The notes: generated by a model from the letters alone, not told the origin. Counted from the stretch's first letter, positions 1 to 8,848 are shown. The stretch is DNA of 64,000 nt from Streptomyces sp. NBC_00490 (GCF_036013645.1 NZ_CP107869.1:9982001-10046000); one strand, 5' to 3'. Translations and numbers: made by a program.

Positions 1-273
1 GTGGATCGGACGGGCGCGAGGGTCGCCCGGCCCGATGTGGTGACCTCGTGAGCGCACGGTGTGGGCAGTGTTGGGCCCGACTGAGCACCGCAGAACGTGG
101 AGTTCGAACAGTGCCGCGGCACAGGGTTACGAACAGAAGGGCGGCGCCGCCGCCCACGTATCCCGAGGACCGGCCATGAACATCCCATGCCTCGCGCAAC
201 GTCGTCCTCGGCCTTCCCCGGTGACGGTACGACAGCCCGGCCGCAGCGCACAAGCCATGCACACGATGCCGGG

Positions 274-848
274 ATGACCGCCGCAGCGTGGAGCCCGGTG
301 TCCCTGGCGGTCCTGTGCGCCGGCGTCGGTTACGGGCGCTCGACGCGCCTGCTCGCGGACTGGGTTGCGGAGGCGGTGTGCCGGTCCCTGGCGGCCGGGG
401 GTGCGCGCGCCGAGGTGGAGGTGCTGGAGCTGTACCGGCTGGCGGCCGACCTCGCCCAGTGCTCCGCCCAGGGTCGCGCCAGCCTCGACCTGCGGGAGGC
501 GATCGCGGCGGTCGTGACAGCGGACGGCTGGTGGTGGCGACCCCGGTGCTCGGCGCGTCTCCGGGCGAGGGGTTCGACTCGTTCTTCGCCGTTCTCGGGG
601 ACAAAGTCCTGTCCGGCATGCCGGTGCTGTTGGCGCTCGACAGCGGCTCCGACCGGCAGCCGTCCGACCTTGCGCAGGTGATGCGCACGCGCCTGACCGG
701 CGTGCACGCCGAACCCGGGCTCACGGTCGTCGTCGCGGGCCCCGCCGACTGGCCGAGCACGGTTGGCGGCGACGCGGGGCGGCTGCGCGCTGGCATCGAC
801 CGGGCCGCCGTCGAGCTCGCCACGGCGATGCGCTCTCGTCGGCGGTGA
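274..848 (+). pseudogene. NAD(P)H-dependent FMN reductase, frameshifted
   Basis: The first half reads in one frame from the ATG at 274 (MTAAAWSPVSLAVLCAG, a flavodoxin-like first strand and loop, then an RSTRLLADWVAEAV helix) to about 530. The second half continues in another frame (LVVATPVLGASPGEGFDSFF ... VLSGMPVLLALDSGS) to the stop at 848. Together they match the CE1759-type FMN reductase fold, which supplies reduced flavin to partner oxygenases. One frameshift near 530 separates the halves, so the gene is probably dead unless the base is a sequencing error. It sits upstream of an oxidoreductase, and a more deleted copy lies at 46027-46150. Confidence 0.6.
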
Positions 849-858
849 CCGACCACTT

Positions 859-911
859 GCTTCGAATTCGAAGCAGATGTAGTCTCCTCAACAGTTACTT
901 CGAATTCGAAG
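859..911. promoter_or_regulatory. Twin palindromic operators
   Basis: Two perfect palindromes lie just upstream of the oxidoreductase start: GCTTCGAATTCGAAGC at 859-874 and CTTCGAATTCGAAG at 898-911. Their centres are 38 bp apart. Perfect symmetry, AT-rich cores in very GC-rich DNA, and exact conservation in the second copy of this locus (46156-46208) suggest binding sites for a dimeric repressor of the MarR/HxlR/TetR type. No obvious cognate regulator is adjacent. Confidence 0.65.
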
Positions 912-943
912 CAACTCTGATCGCAGTGAAGGCGAGAACTCCC

Positions 944-1888
944 ATGAAGGCAGTGCGTTTCCACGAGTACGGCGATCCCGACCTCCTGCGCTACGAGGAC
1001 GTGGCTCAGCCCGCCCCCGGCGCCGGTGAGGTCCGGGTCCGTGTCGCCGCGACGTCGTTCAACCCCGTTGACGGCAACATCCGCGCCGGCTTCATGCAGG
1101 GCCCGATACCGGTGGTGCTGCCGCACACGCCCGGCATCGACGTCGCCGGCACCGTCGACGCGCTGGGCGAGGGCGTGAACGATATTGCGGTCGGTGACGA
1201 GGTCGTGGGCTTCCTGCCGATGGACGGCACCGGCGCCGCCGCGCAGTACGTTCTCGCGCCGGCCGAAGCCCTGACCCCGGCGCCCAAGAGCATCCCGCTG
1301 GCCGATGCCGCCGCGCTGCCGCTGGTGGGTCTGACCGCGTGGCAGGCGCTGTTCGACCACGGCAAGCTGACGGCCGGGCAGCGCGTGCTGATCAACGGAG
1401 CCGGGGGAGCGGTCGGCGGCTACGCCGTGCAGCTGGCCAAGAACGCCGGCGCCCACGTCATCGCCACAGCCGGCCCGCGCAGCAGCCAGGCCGTCACCTC
1501 GGCCGGCGCCGACGAAGTCATCGACCACACCACCACCAGCGTGACCGCGGCGGTGACCGAACCGGTCGACCTCGCACTCAACCTCGCACCGGTTACCCCG
1601 GACGAACTGGCCGCGCTCCTGACCCTGGTCCGCCCCGGCGGGGCCCTGGTGAACACGACGGTGTGGATGCCCGCCCCCAGCGACGAGGAACGCGGCGTGC
1701 GCGGCATCGACCTGTTCGTCCGCAGCGACGCCGAACAGCTGGCCCAACTGGTGGCGCTGACCGACCGCGGCGAGCTGCGCGTCGATGTCGCCGAGCGGCT
1801 GCCGCTGGCCGACCTGCCCGCTCTCCATGCCCGGGCCGCCGACGGCAGCGTGCACGGCAAGGTCATCGTCGTCCCGCCCGCCGCCTGA
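944..1888 (+). CDS. Zinc-binding dehydrogenase / quinone oxidoreductase family, copy 1
   Basis: 314 residues, the usual size for the MDR/QOR family of NADPH-dependent enone or quinone reductases. The N-terminal GroES-like domain has SFNPVDGNIRAG and PGIDVAGTVDALG. The nucleotide-binding loop NGAGGAVGGYAVQLAK near residue 145-160 is the AxGGVG-type Rossmann motif. No structural-zinc cysteines are visible, which fits the quinone-reductase branch. The ATG at 944 begins MKAVRF, the family's normal start; an upstream GTG at 926 is possible. It is followed by a hydrolase 29 nt downstream. Expression is probably governed by the paired palindromes. A copy differing at about eleven residues lies at 46241. 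Confidence 0.85.
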   Translation: MKAVRFHEYGDPDLLRYEDVAQPAPGAGEVRVRVAATSFNPVDGNIRAGFMQGPIPVVLPHTPGIDVAGTVDALGEGVNDIAVGDEVVGFLPMDGTGAAAQYVLAPAEALTPAPKSIPLADAAALPLVGLTAWQALFDHGKLTAGQRVLINGAGGAVGGYAVQLAKNAGAHVIATAGPRSSQAVTSAGADEVIDHTTTSVTAAVTEPVDLALNLAPVTPDELAALLTLVRPGGALVNTTVWMPAPSDEERGVRGIDLFVRSDAEQLAQLVALTDRGELRVDVAERLPLADLPALHARAADGSVHGKVIVVPPAA

Positions 1889-1917
1889 CGCCGATCCTCC
1901 ACCGAAAGGAAAAGGCC

Positions 1918-2868
1918 ATGGCACTCAGTCTGGATCCCGAAATCGCCGAGGCGCTGGCCCCGATGGCCGGCGCGATGGCGGACGCAACACCACCGGCGGT
2001 GGGGGACATCGCGGCGCGGCGCGCCATGTGGGAACCGATCATCGGTGCCGCGGGAACGGCCCAGCCGATCCCGGACGACGTGAAGACCACCGAGCACGAC
2101 GCGACCACCGACGACGGCGCGCAAATCACCATGCGCTGGTACACCAAGGGCGGCGCGGCGCCGGGTCCGGCCGTGCTGTTCTTCCACGGCGGCGGATACA
2201 TCTTCGGCCACGTCGACCTGTTCGACGGCCCGGTCTCCCGCTACGTCTCCGCCAGTGGCGTGCCGATGCTGTCAGTCGAGTACCGCCGCGCCCCCGAGCA
2301 CCCCTTCCCGACCCCGCTCGAGGACGCCTACACCGCACTGCGCTGGCTGCACGCACACGCCGCCGAACTCGGTGTCGACCCCGACCGGATCGGTGTGATG
2401 GGAGACAGCGCGGGCGGGGGTATGGCCGCGGGGCTGACGATCCTCGCCCGCGAGCGCGGCGGCCCGAAGATCGCCCGCCAGATCCTGCTCATGCCGATGC
2501 TCGACGACCGCACCACCACCCCCGACCCCCACATCGCGCCCTACCTGCTGTGGTCCTACGACGACAGCCTCACCGCCTGGCCGGCCCTGCTCGGCGAGGC
2601 CGCCGGCGGGCCCGACGTCCCGGCCATGGCGGCCCCGGCCCGGCTCGAGGACGCGACCGGCCTGCCGCCGGCCTACATCGAAGTCGGCCAGCTCGACGTC
2701 TTCCGCGACGAAGACACCGCTTACGCCACCAAGCTCAGCCGCGCCGGCGTGCCGGTCGAATTCCACCTGCACCCCGGCGCCCCGCACGAGTTCGACTCCA
2801 TCGCGTTCACCTCCGATGTCGCCCGCCGCGCCATCGCCGACCGCGTCCGGGTCCTGAAGTCGATCTGA
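1918..2868 (+). CDS. Alpha/beta hydrolase, hormone-sensitive-lipase family
   Basis: 316 residues. It shows the HSL oxyanion motif HGGGY at 90-94, the nucleophile elbow GDSAGG with Ser164, a likely acid Asp260 in VGQLDVFRDE, and His290 in GAPHEF. These enzymes hydrolyse short acyl or carbamoyl esters in the cytoplasm. The start follows AAAGGAAAAGG with good spacing. The 29-nt gap to the oxidoreductase suggests one transcript, so the pair may act in detoxification or catabolism of an ester or lactone after reduction. The second copy of this locus keeps only a deleted remnant at 47200-47345. Confidence 0.85.
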   Translation: MALSLDPEIAEALAPMAGAMADATPPAVGDIAARRAMWEPIIGAAGTAQPIPDDVKTTEHDATTDDGAQITMRWYTKGGAAPGPAVLFFHGGGYIFGHVDLFDGPVSRYVSASGVPMLSVEYRRAPEHPFPTPLEDAYTALRWLHAHAAELGVDPDRIGVMGDSAGGGMAAGLTILARERGGPKIARQILLMPMLDDRTTTPDPHIAPYLLWSYDDSLTAWPALLGEAAGGPDVPAMAAPARLEDATGLPPAYIEVGQLDVFRDEDTAYATKLSRAGVPVEFHLHPGAPHEFDSIAFTSDVARRAIADRVRVLKSI

Positions 2869-3119
2869 GCCGCCACCGAGCATGCTCACCCTGTACCGCA
2901 GGAGGGTTCGCAAGCCCGCCACACAGCCGGGCCCTCGCTCGGATGCCCTGCGCGACAGGGCCACGCGGACACTGGCAAGCACAGACTGAAGCATCGCGCG
3001 GCCGGGCCGGACTCCCACTGCGGGCCGCGTGCGCACCGATGGCCGGGAGACTGCCGGGCTGCATGCCGGCCGCCCGGCACTTGATCCTCACCCGGCTGAC
3101 CTTTGAAAGAGAGATTTCG

Positions 3120-3620
3120 ATGATTCCTGATGACGACCTGTCCCGTTCGCTGACCGTGGCGGACCCCGACGATCCCGGCACGACGTACATCTCTTTGGTG
3201 GGCAACACGTACGCCATGCTGATCACCGGCGAGCAGACCGACGGCCGCTACTGCCTGATCGACATGCGCGTGCCCGACGGCGGTGGCCCGCCGCCGCACC
3301 GGCACGACTTCGAGGAGATGTTCACGGTCCTCGAGGGCGAGATCGAGTTCACCTTCCGAGGCGAGAACCACACGGTGCGGGCCGGGTCCACAGTGAACAT
3401 CCCGGCCAACGCCCCGCACAACTTCCGCAACACCTCGGGTGCGCCGGCCCGCATGCTGTGCATGTGCACCCCGGCGGGCCAGGACGAGTACTTCACGCGC
3501 ATCGGCGATGTTGTCGCGGGCAAGGACGCGCCGCCGCCACAGCTGTCGCAGGACGAGCTCGCGGAGCGCCGCCGCCGCGCGGCCGAGTTGGCCTCGACCT
3601 ATCGCAGCGAGTTCCTGTAA
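3120..3620 (+). CDS. Cupin-domain protein
   Basis: 166 residues with one small cupin barrel. Motif 1 is PPPHRHDFEEMFTVLEGEIEF (His-x-His ... Glu, about residues 59-79) and motif 2 is GSTVNIPANAPHNFRN (about 91-106), which together supply the usual His/Glu metal ligands. The C-terminal tail is helical and charged. Such proteins bind a metal and act as isomerases, dioxygenases or sensors; the substrate cannot be read here. The start follows GAAAGAGAG. About 250 bp separate it from the hydrolase, so it may have its own promoter. Confidence 0.75.
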   Translation: MIPDDDLSRSLTVADPDDPGTTYISLVGNTYAMLITGEQTDGRYCLIDMRVPDGGGPPPHRHDFEEMFTVLEGEIEFTFRGENHTVRAGSTVNIPANAPHNFRNTSGAPARMLCMCTPAGQDEYFTRIGDVVAGKDAPPPQLSQDELAERRRRAAELASTYRSEFL

Positions 3621-3829
3621 CTCGCTGGGCCGGCAAGCCCGGTACCGGTCGACAGAGGTGAACTTCCCGCTGAGCTGGACAGTCAGGCCGCGCCCAGAGC
3701 GCCCCACCGCCGCGGGCATCCATGCCGCACGCGGCGGCGATTGCAGCCTGGTACTGCTCCCGATCGGCGTGGATGCTCAGCGGTCGAGTTCGTGAGGTGC
3801 GGGCGAACTCAGGCGATAGGGGAGGGGCT

Positions 3830-3931
3830 ATGGAATGGGTCGTTGGAACTGGCACGTTCCTGGGCCCGCTGGCGATCGCCCTGGGCATGGCGTCGATGCG
3901 CCCCGGCTGGACGCTGCCCTGGGTGCGTTAA
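3830..3931 (+). CDS. Small membrane peptide, 33 aa
   Basis: A strong GGAGGGG ribosome site lies 2 nt before the ATG. The 33-residue product has one hydrophobic stretch (TFLGPLAIALGMASM) and a short tail MRPGWTLPWVR. I do not recognise a family. Single-span micropeptides are common in Streptomyces, but a chance ORF cannot be excluded. Confidence 0.3.
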   Translation: MEWVVGTGTFLGPLAIALGMASMRPGWTLPWVR

Positions 3932-4154
3932 GCCGGCCTGCGGCCGCCGGCCACGGTCGGCCCTGTCGGAGCATCGCAGTCTCGTCGATAGGGAACGGTT
4001 GTTCGATGGCGCCCCCCGGGCGGGCGAAGATTGCCGGTGCGGCAGAATGGGCAGCGCAAGTACCGGGGACACCTCCCCGTTTCTCTCGAGGCCCCCGGCT
4101 GGTCGACGAGACGCGCTCCCCGTCCGGTCCTCACCTCCCGGAAAGGACACACCT

Positions 4155-5342
4155 GTGCCCTCCGCCCAGTTAGCTCTCACCCTGGCCAACCTGCTGCTGC
4201 GGCCGGCATCCGGCTCCCGTCGCGCTCCGGACCGGGCCTTCGACCAGATCATCGCCAAGGCCGGGCAGGCGGACGGTGACGAGCCGTTCACCGACGGCTT
4301 CCGGTTTCTGCTGCGCCACTGGGCAGGCGCCCAGGACCTCACCCCGGTCGGTTGGCAGGCCGCGCGGTCCCACGTCCGCAGACACCTCACCAACCGGGCC
4401 CGGGTCATGCGGCTGATCGCCGAGAACCCCGCCATCGAGCAGGAGCCCATCGACAAGCCCGTGTTCGTGGTGGGCCTGCCGCGCACCGCCACCACGCTCG
4501 CCCACGGCGTGCTGTCCCTCTCGGACGAGCACCGCTGCCCCCTGGTGTGGGAACTGCTCGCGCCCGGCCTCTACACATCGCCAGGGCAACGGCGAAAGGC
4601 GATCACGGCGGCGCGCCGCTGGGTCGACGGCATGAACCTGTTCGCCCCCCGCCTGCGCGACATCCACCCCATGACCGCCGAGGGCCCCGAGGAGTGCACC
4701 TTCCTCCTGCCGCACGCCCTCGTACCGCTGTCCCAGGCCCGCATACCCGCGTACCAGGCCTGGCACTACGAGCGGGATTTCGTCCCCGACTACCGCTACC
4801 TCAAGCAGGTCTACCAGGTCCTGCAGTACGGCCGCCCGCGCCGCCGCTGGGTGCTGAAGTCCCCCATGCACACCGAGAACCTCGACGCGCTGCGCACCGT
4901 CTTCCCCGACGCCACACTCGTGTGGACCCACCGGGACCCGGCGACCGTCGTCGCGTCGTTCTGCAGCCTGGTCGAGCAGGGCATGAACGGCACCCTCGAC
5001 CCCGTCGACCTGCACGGCCTCGGCGCCACCTGGCTGGAACTGCTGAGCCGCTCCGCGCAGCGCGGCATCGCCTCCCGTGCCGCCATCCCGCGCGAGGCGC
5101 TGGTGGACGTCCCGTACTCCTGGCTCGGATCCGACCCGGCCACGGGCGCCCCGAAGCTCTACGAGGCCATCGGCGCCCGCTGGACCGACGCCGACGCCAC
5201 CCGGCTCGCCGAGATCGCCGCCCGTCCCAAGGGCGCCCGGCCCCACAGATACGACCTCTCCCGCTATGGACTCACCCGCGCCGACGTCGAGTCGGCCTTC
5301 GCCGACTACAACGCCCTGCGGGCCGAAGTCGACCGGCCCTGA
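4155..5342 (+). CDS. Sulfotransferase family protein
   Basis: 395 residues. The PAPS 5'-phosphosulfate loop is VFVVGLPRTATT near residues 99-110, and the 3'-phosphate region is RRWVLKSPMHTENL followed by TLVWTHRDPATVVAS. These are the two signatures of the Sulfotransfer_3 family found in actinobacteria, which sulfates lipids, glycans or metabolites. GTG at 4155 is chosen because GGAAAGGA sits 8-15 nt upstream and the product begins at a natural N-terminus. The gene is monocistronic with a hairpin directly downstream. The acceptor substrate is unknown. Confidence 0.85.
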   Translation: MPSAQLALTLANLLLRPASGSRRAPDRAFDQIIAKAGQADGDEPFTDGFRFLLRHWAGAQDLTPVGWQAARSHVRRHLTNRARVMRLIAENPAIEQEPIDKPVFVVGLPRTATTLAHGVLSLSDEHRCPLVWELLAPGLYTSPGQRRKAITAARRWVDGMNLFAPRLRDIHPMTAEGPEECTFLLPHALVPLSQARIPAYQAWHYERDFVPDYRYLKQVYQVLQYGRPRRRWVLKSPMHTENLDALRTVFPDATLVWTHRDPATVVASFCSLVEQGMNGTLDPVDLHGLGATWLELLSRSAQRGIASRAAIPREALVDVPYSWLGSDPATGAPKLYEAIGARWTDADATRLAEIAARPKGARPHRYDLSRYGLTRADVESAFADYNALRAEVDRP

Positions 5343-5346
5343 CCGC

Positions 5347-5383
5347 ACGGGCCGGCTCCGCCTGCACGTCGGAACCGGCCCGT
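5347..5383 (+). terminator. Hairpin after sulfotransferase
   Basis: A 9-bp perfect stem (ACGGGCCGG / CCGGCCCGT) begins 5 nt after the stop codon and is followed by TTTC. It is a plausible intrinsic terminator. Confidence 0.5.
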
Positions 5384-5580
5384 TTCACGCCCGGTCACCA
5401 TCGACCCAGGCAGAGCCGAGCAGACGCGGCCCATCGGGTCCAGGTGGTTCGTACACTGGCGCGCTCCACCTGGACGCCATGAACCACGCCGGCTCCACGG
5501 CGTGTGGGGCGACGGGGGGCGGGATGGAAGCTGGGGTAAGTGGTGAGTTAAGGGAGGCTCAACGAGGTGCAGGATGAAGA

Positions 5581-5799
5581 TCAGTACGCCGTACCGGCGT
5601 CGCCAGTCACGGGCTTCGCGTAGTCGAGCATGTACTCAAGCAGGCCCCTGCTCAGTGAGCCGCTTGCGAGATCCTCCACCTCGACGTAGGTGATATCCCC
5701 CTTGGTGAACACCCCGGTCACACGAAAGTCGCGGTCGTGCTGCGGGTAATCCGGGACGCGTCGAGCCCAGATGGAGCCGATCCGAGGCTGTGCGGTCAT
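5581..5799 (-). CDS. Hypothetical protein, 72 aa
   Basis: Begins MTAQPRIGSIWARRVPD and continues with alternating beta-type residues (FRVTGVFTKGDITYVEVEDL), ending AKPVTGDAGTAY. Composition and codon use look coding, with a small SH3-like or KOW-like beta pattern. I do not recognise the family. It lies beside the tRNA-like relic and integrase remains, so it may be cargo of the old element. Confidence 0.5.
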   Translation of the reverse strand: MTAQPRIGSIWARRVPDYPQHDRDFRVTGVFTKGDITYVEVEDLASGSLSRGLLEYMLDYAKPVTGDAGTAY

Positions 5800-5926
5800 G
5801 CCGCGAGGCTACCGTGCCCCTCACGTGCCCGATCGAGCGGGAAGCTATGGGGAACTACGAGCAATCGCGGTGCGACCACACGAGAACGGCCCCGACCGAG
5901 TTGGCTGGTCAGATGCCGTTCATCTG

Positions 5927-6008
5927 CGGTGGGTGTGGGATTTGAACCCACGGTGACATCGCTGCCACGACGGTTTTCAAGATCGTGTACCGCTCTGACT
6001 CACCCGTT
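5927..6008 (-). tRNA. tRNA-Ser(UGA)-like sequence, probably a degenerate tRNA
   Basis: Read on the minus strand: an anticodon loop CTTGAAA (anticodon TGA), a variable arm of class II length, a perfect T-arm (GTGGG-TTCAAAT-CCCAC) and a 3' half ending ACCCACC-G. The 5' acceptor AACGGGT pairs with only four of seven positions, the anticodon stem has an A.C mismatch, and the D-arm looks shortened. It is therefore most likely a relic or an integration-site copy rather than a working tRNA. Confidence 0.45.
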
Positions 6009-6048
6009 GAGACTTCACCGACCTCACGTCGTCCGTAAGGTGTCGCGT

Positions 6049-6489
6049 ATGACCATCCCTCGGGAGCGCAACGGGCGCCCGCTGACCCTCTATACGCTGG
6101 ATCTGCAAGCCGCCCTGAAGTACGCCCATGAGGCACTGGCCGAGGGGCTGAACGTGGAGATCACGGACCGAGATCTCCGTGACACCTTGACGTACCGCAC
6201 CTTCCAAGACAGCCCGATACTCACGAAGTACTGGTGTGTCTCCCTGAGGGATGACGCCAGCGCCATGGGGCACCGGTCGGCTTCTGCCCACCAGATCATC
6301 GAGGCTGTTGAAGCCTTGCAGCCGGAAGAATACGGTGCTATCCACGCTGACGACCTGGTCGAGTTCTGTAAGGCTTACAGCGTCAAAACACGTGGCCTGC
6401 TGACATCAGTGACTGACACCAACAGGGGCGTACACCACCGGACGGGGTCGAACGTCGGTGGACGACAGCCGAGGCGCGAAGCGAGTTGA
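6049..6489 (+). CDS. Hypothetical protein, 146 aa
   Basis: Starts MTIPRERNGRPLTLYTLDLQ and contains amphipathic helices (LQAALKYAHEALAEGLNVE; SAHQIIEAVEALQPEEYGA). GC content and codon choice are lower than in neighbouring genes, consistent with import on a mobile element. It lies between two tRNA-derived sequences and next to the broken integrase. The family is not recognised. The last 30 residues are low in pattern and may be read-through past an original stop. Confidence 0.5.
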   Translation: MTIPRERNGRPLTLYTLDLQAALKYAHEALAEGLNVEITDRDLRDTLTYRTFQDSPILTKYWCVSLRDDASAMGHRSASAHQIIEAVEALQPEEYGAIHADDLVEFCKAYSVKTRGLLTSVTDTNRGVHHRTGSNVGGRQPRREAS

Positions 6490-6566
6490 TCGAGGCTTCC
6501 CGAACCCTGTGATCGACCTGATAAAGATGAGGCCAGTCCGTAAACCCCGGGACTGGGGCAGGCCCC

Positions 6567-6592
6567 GCCGCCGTCAGCCGATGGACGGCGGC
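6567..6592 (-). terminator. Hairpin after small membrane ORF
   Basis: A perfect 9-bp stem GCCGCCGTC / GACGGCGGC with an 8-nt loop lies 2 nt beyond the stop of the minus-strand 25-aa ORF. Its position supports that ORF being transcribed. Confidence 0.45.
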
Positions 6593-6594
6593 CG

Positions 6595-6672
6595 TCAGCG
6601 CCCCCGCCGATAGGCCAGGACGATTCCGACCGCAGCCAGCGCCGCAATCACGATGACAAACCAGGTCGGCAT
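6595..6672 (-). CDS. Single-span membrane micropeptide, 25 aa
   Basis: The product is MPTWFVIVIAALAAVGIVLA plus a YRRGR tail: one transmembrane helix ending in positive charges, as in type-I-toxin-like or regulatory micropeptides. A hairpin follows directly. The ribosome site is weak. No family is assigned. Confidence 0.35.
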   Translation of the reverse strand: MPTWFVIVIAALAAVGIVLAYRRGR

Positions 6673-6915
6673 CAACTCAAGCCCTTTGTACGCAAAAATG
6701 GCCTTCATGGGCATTCGGCCTCCATGGGTGAGAGCATTCTTCGAGTGCCCACCAGCAAGATCGAAATACACTGCCTGCGAAGCACATCACTACGAACCCG
6801 GAAGAGCTTTCGGTACAGCAGCGAAGTACAGCAACCACAGCAACTGACCCCGTCCAGTAGCGCCATTCTGTGGTCGCGGCGAGGTTGGTATGACCGTGCG
6901 CGACCGATCCACATA

Positions 6916-6971
6916 GAGCTACGGATCAGACGGATCAGAAGGTTGTGGGTTCGAGTACTGCCGAGTGCGCA
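6916..6971 (+). mobile_element. tRNA-Arg 3' half, probable attachment-site copy
   Basis: Contains CTACGGATCAG, the anticodon-loop end of tRNA-Arg(ACG), then AAGGTTGTGGGTTCGAGT (extra loop and T-arm) and a GAGTGCGCA 3' acceptor end. ACGGATCAG is tandemly duplicated and no 5' half is present. Integrative elements of actinomycetes leave such 3' tRNA fragments at one end. The broken integrase ends 62 bp away in the expected orientation. Confidence 0.55.
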
Positions 6972-7032
6972 CAGGTCGAAAGCCCCGGAGAGATCCGGGG
7001 TCATGGCGTCTCAGGGGTGTAGAGCAACCGCC

Positions 7033-7400
7033 TCAGCCAGTACCGCCCATCGCGTCCGACAGCTTTCCGATCGCGGCGCGCACCTCCTCCTCGCTCGCTT
7101 CGGCGTAGACCTCCATCGTCATAGCGATCTGCTAGTGCCGGAAGATGCGCTGCGCGACCTTCGGGTGCACCTTCAGCGCGACCAGGAGCGAGCCGCGTGT
7201 TCCGGAGCGGGATGACCCGGAGCCCGGCGCGGCGAGCCCGGGGGCGAACATGCGCGTCATGTTGCCGGGTTCGATCGGGGTGCCGTACTTCGTGGTGAAG
7301 ACCAGGTCATGACTGCCCTGCCACAGCTCCCCGGAGGCTTTCCGGTCGCCGATCTGCTGAGCCCGCACCAGGCGTGGTCTGCAGCTCGACATCTGCTTCT
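7033..7400 (-). pseudogene. Tyrosine-family integrase remnant
   Basis: The minus strand reads SGELWQGSHDLVFTTKYGTP, then IEPGN, a scrambled stretch, then SLLVALKVHPKVAQRIFRH, an in-frame TAG, and QIAMTMEVYAEASEEEVRAA to a TGA at 7033. This matches the catalytic C-terminus of actinobacterial phage/ICE integrases (VFTTxxGTPIEP; LLVALxVHPR; HSQIxMTMxVY). The Ser of HSQ is replaced by a stop, and the RxxH region is shifted. The N-terminal half is missing. It marks the int-proximal end of an excised or decayed element next to the tRNA-Arg fragment. Confidence 0.6.
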
Positions 7401-8332
7401 GCAGACCCCCACGCCCCGACGAGACAAGGAGAAGGGAAACGGGAAGGGCGGGAACGGGTGAGGTTGTGCCTTGGGGGATCAGAACACCGTCTTCTTCGTA
7501 TTGCACGTTGGCGGGGCCTCCGCGCCCGCGCCGGACGCAGCCGGCGCGCAGGAGACCGGACACAGGGCGGCAGGGCGCCGCTGGACTCCTCCGCCAGGAG
7601 CTGTCCCGTAACTACTCGCCGGTGATCGCGTCTGGTCACCTGGGCTGGGCGGTGTAGGTAGTTCGTAGCCGCTGGTCCTCGGACCGGCTGTGTTGTCAGT
7701 GGGCCGAGATACGATCACGGCCTCGATGGGCCGGACGGAGATCGTGAGGGACTCGCGGCTATGGGGAGTGGGTCTCACAGACCCCGGCGCGAGCTCGGGT
7801 CTGGAGGTATCTTGCCGTCATCCCACCCCCCCACCTCGTTGCCACGGCGTCGGAGCCGTCATGGATAGCCCCCTTTCACTGGGTTGAGTCCGTGTCAGTT
7901 CGGCACGCTGATCAACGCGTTGCGGCGTGAGGGCGCGGATTCCGTCCGGAACAGGTAGTCAAGTCGCTGTCGTGACGACTGCGCACGGCGACACGGCCTC
8001 GGTCCACAGGTCGGCCAGCGCCCGGTAGCCGTCCCACTTCGGCTACGCCGCCCACCCCGCAGGCAGCGCAGGGTCGTTGACCGGCGCGGCGCGCATCGGC
8101 TCGGGCAGCGGCCAGCCGGACGGCAAAGACGCAGACATGTCGACGACTTCCACCGCCCGAGCCTGCATCGGCCCCTATTCCCAAGGCGCCGATTCCACGC
8201 TTTCGTCGCGGGCGGCTGGTCGGCCGAGCGGCCTGTTCGAGGTCGGGGATGATGACGGGGACCACTCGCTCGGAGAGGTACCAGGCGGCGGCGAGCCGAG
8301 ACCAGGGCGACCAGGGTCGTTCGTCGGGGCGG
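7401..8332. other. No recognisable gene
   Basis: About 930 bp. Both strands carry only short or low-complexity open frames. A few stretches such as FGTLINALRREG (plus, near 7900) and WYLSERVVPVIIPDLEQ (minus, near 8230) look like fragments of former genes, but I cannot name them. It is probably debris of the integrated element. Confidence 0.5.
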
Positions 8333-8848
8333 TCAGGAGATGCGGCTCATCGTGTAGGCGGTGCCCACCCTGTCTTCCTCGGGTGAGTCCGCCTGGATCG
8401 TGAGGCCGGGTCCGGCCGTGGTGAAGTCGAACGTGTTCGTCATCGGCTGCGTGCAGTCGACGCGCTTGGCTGTCTTGGCGGTGCCTGAGGCGACCGTGAA
8501 GGTGACTATGCCCTCGCCTGCGCAGGCCACCTCCACCCGCAGGGCGGTGCCGGTCTTGATGGTCTCGTCCAGGTTCTCTCCGGGCACCGCGAGGGAGCCG
8601 GACGAGACCAAGCGCTCGTCAGACTCCAGGCGATCCGTCATGTTGAGCAGGTCGCGGGCTTCCTTGTCCAGCTGCTCCCGGCCGGAGAGGGAGGACGGCT
8701 GCGCTGTGGGTGACGCGGTGGAGCTCGCCGTCTTCTGGGACTGGGGAGCCTTGGGTGGCGTAGGCGAGTCAGAACAGGCCGATGTCATGCCGGTAATCAG
8801 GGCGACGGCAGTCAGAGCACTGGCGGTGTGGCGGGTGAAGCGGTACAT
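8333..8848 (-). CDS. Secreted lipoprotein, hypothetical
   Basis: 171 residues starting MYRFTRHTASALTAVALITG and then MTSACSDSP, a signal peptide with a near-consensus lipobox (Cys about residue 26; position -3 is Thr, so lipidation is likely but not certain). A Ser/Thr/Pro/Gln linker of about 25 residues follows. A compact C-terminal domain has two cysteines (VEVACAGEG; KRVDCTQPM) that could form a disulfide. It resembles the many small actinobacterial cell-surface lipoproteins of unknown role. The ATG at 8848 is chosen over upstream starts because it creates the signal peptide. Confidence 0.65.
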   Translation of the reverse strand: MYRFTRHTASALTAVALITGMTSACSDSPTPPKAPQSQKTASSTASPTAQPSSLSGREQLDKEARDLLNMTDRLESDERLVSSGSLAVPGENLDETIKTGTALRVEVACAGEGIVTFTVASGTAKTAKRVDCTQPMTNTFDFTTAGPGLTIQADSPEEDRVGTAYTMSRIS

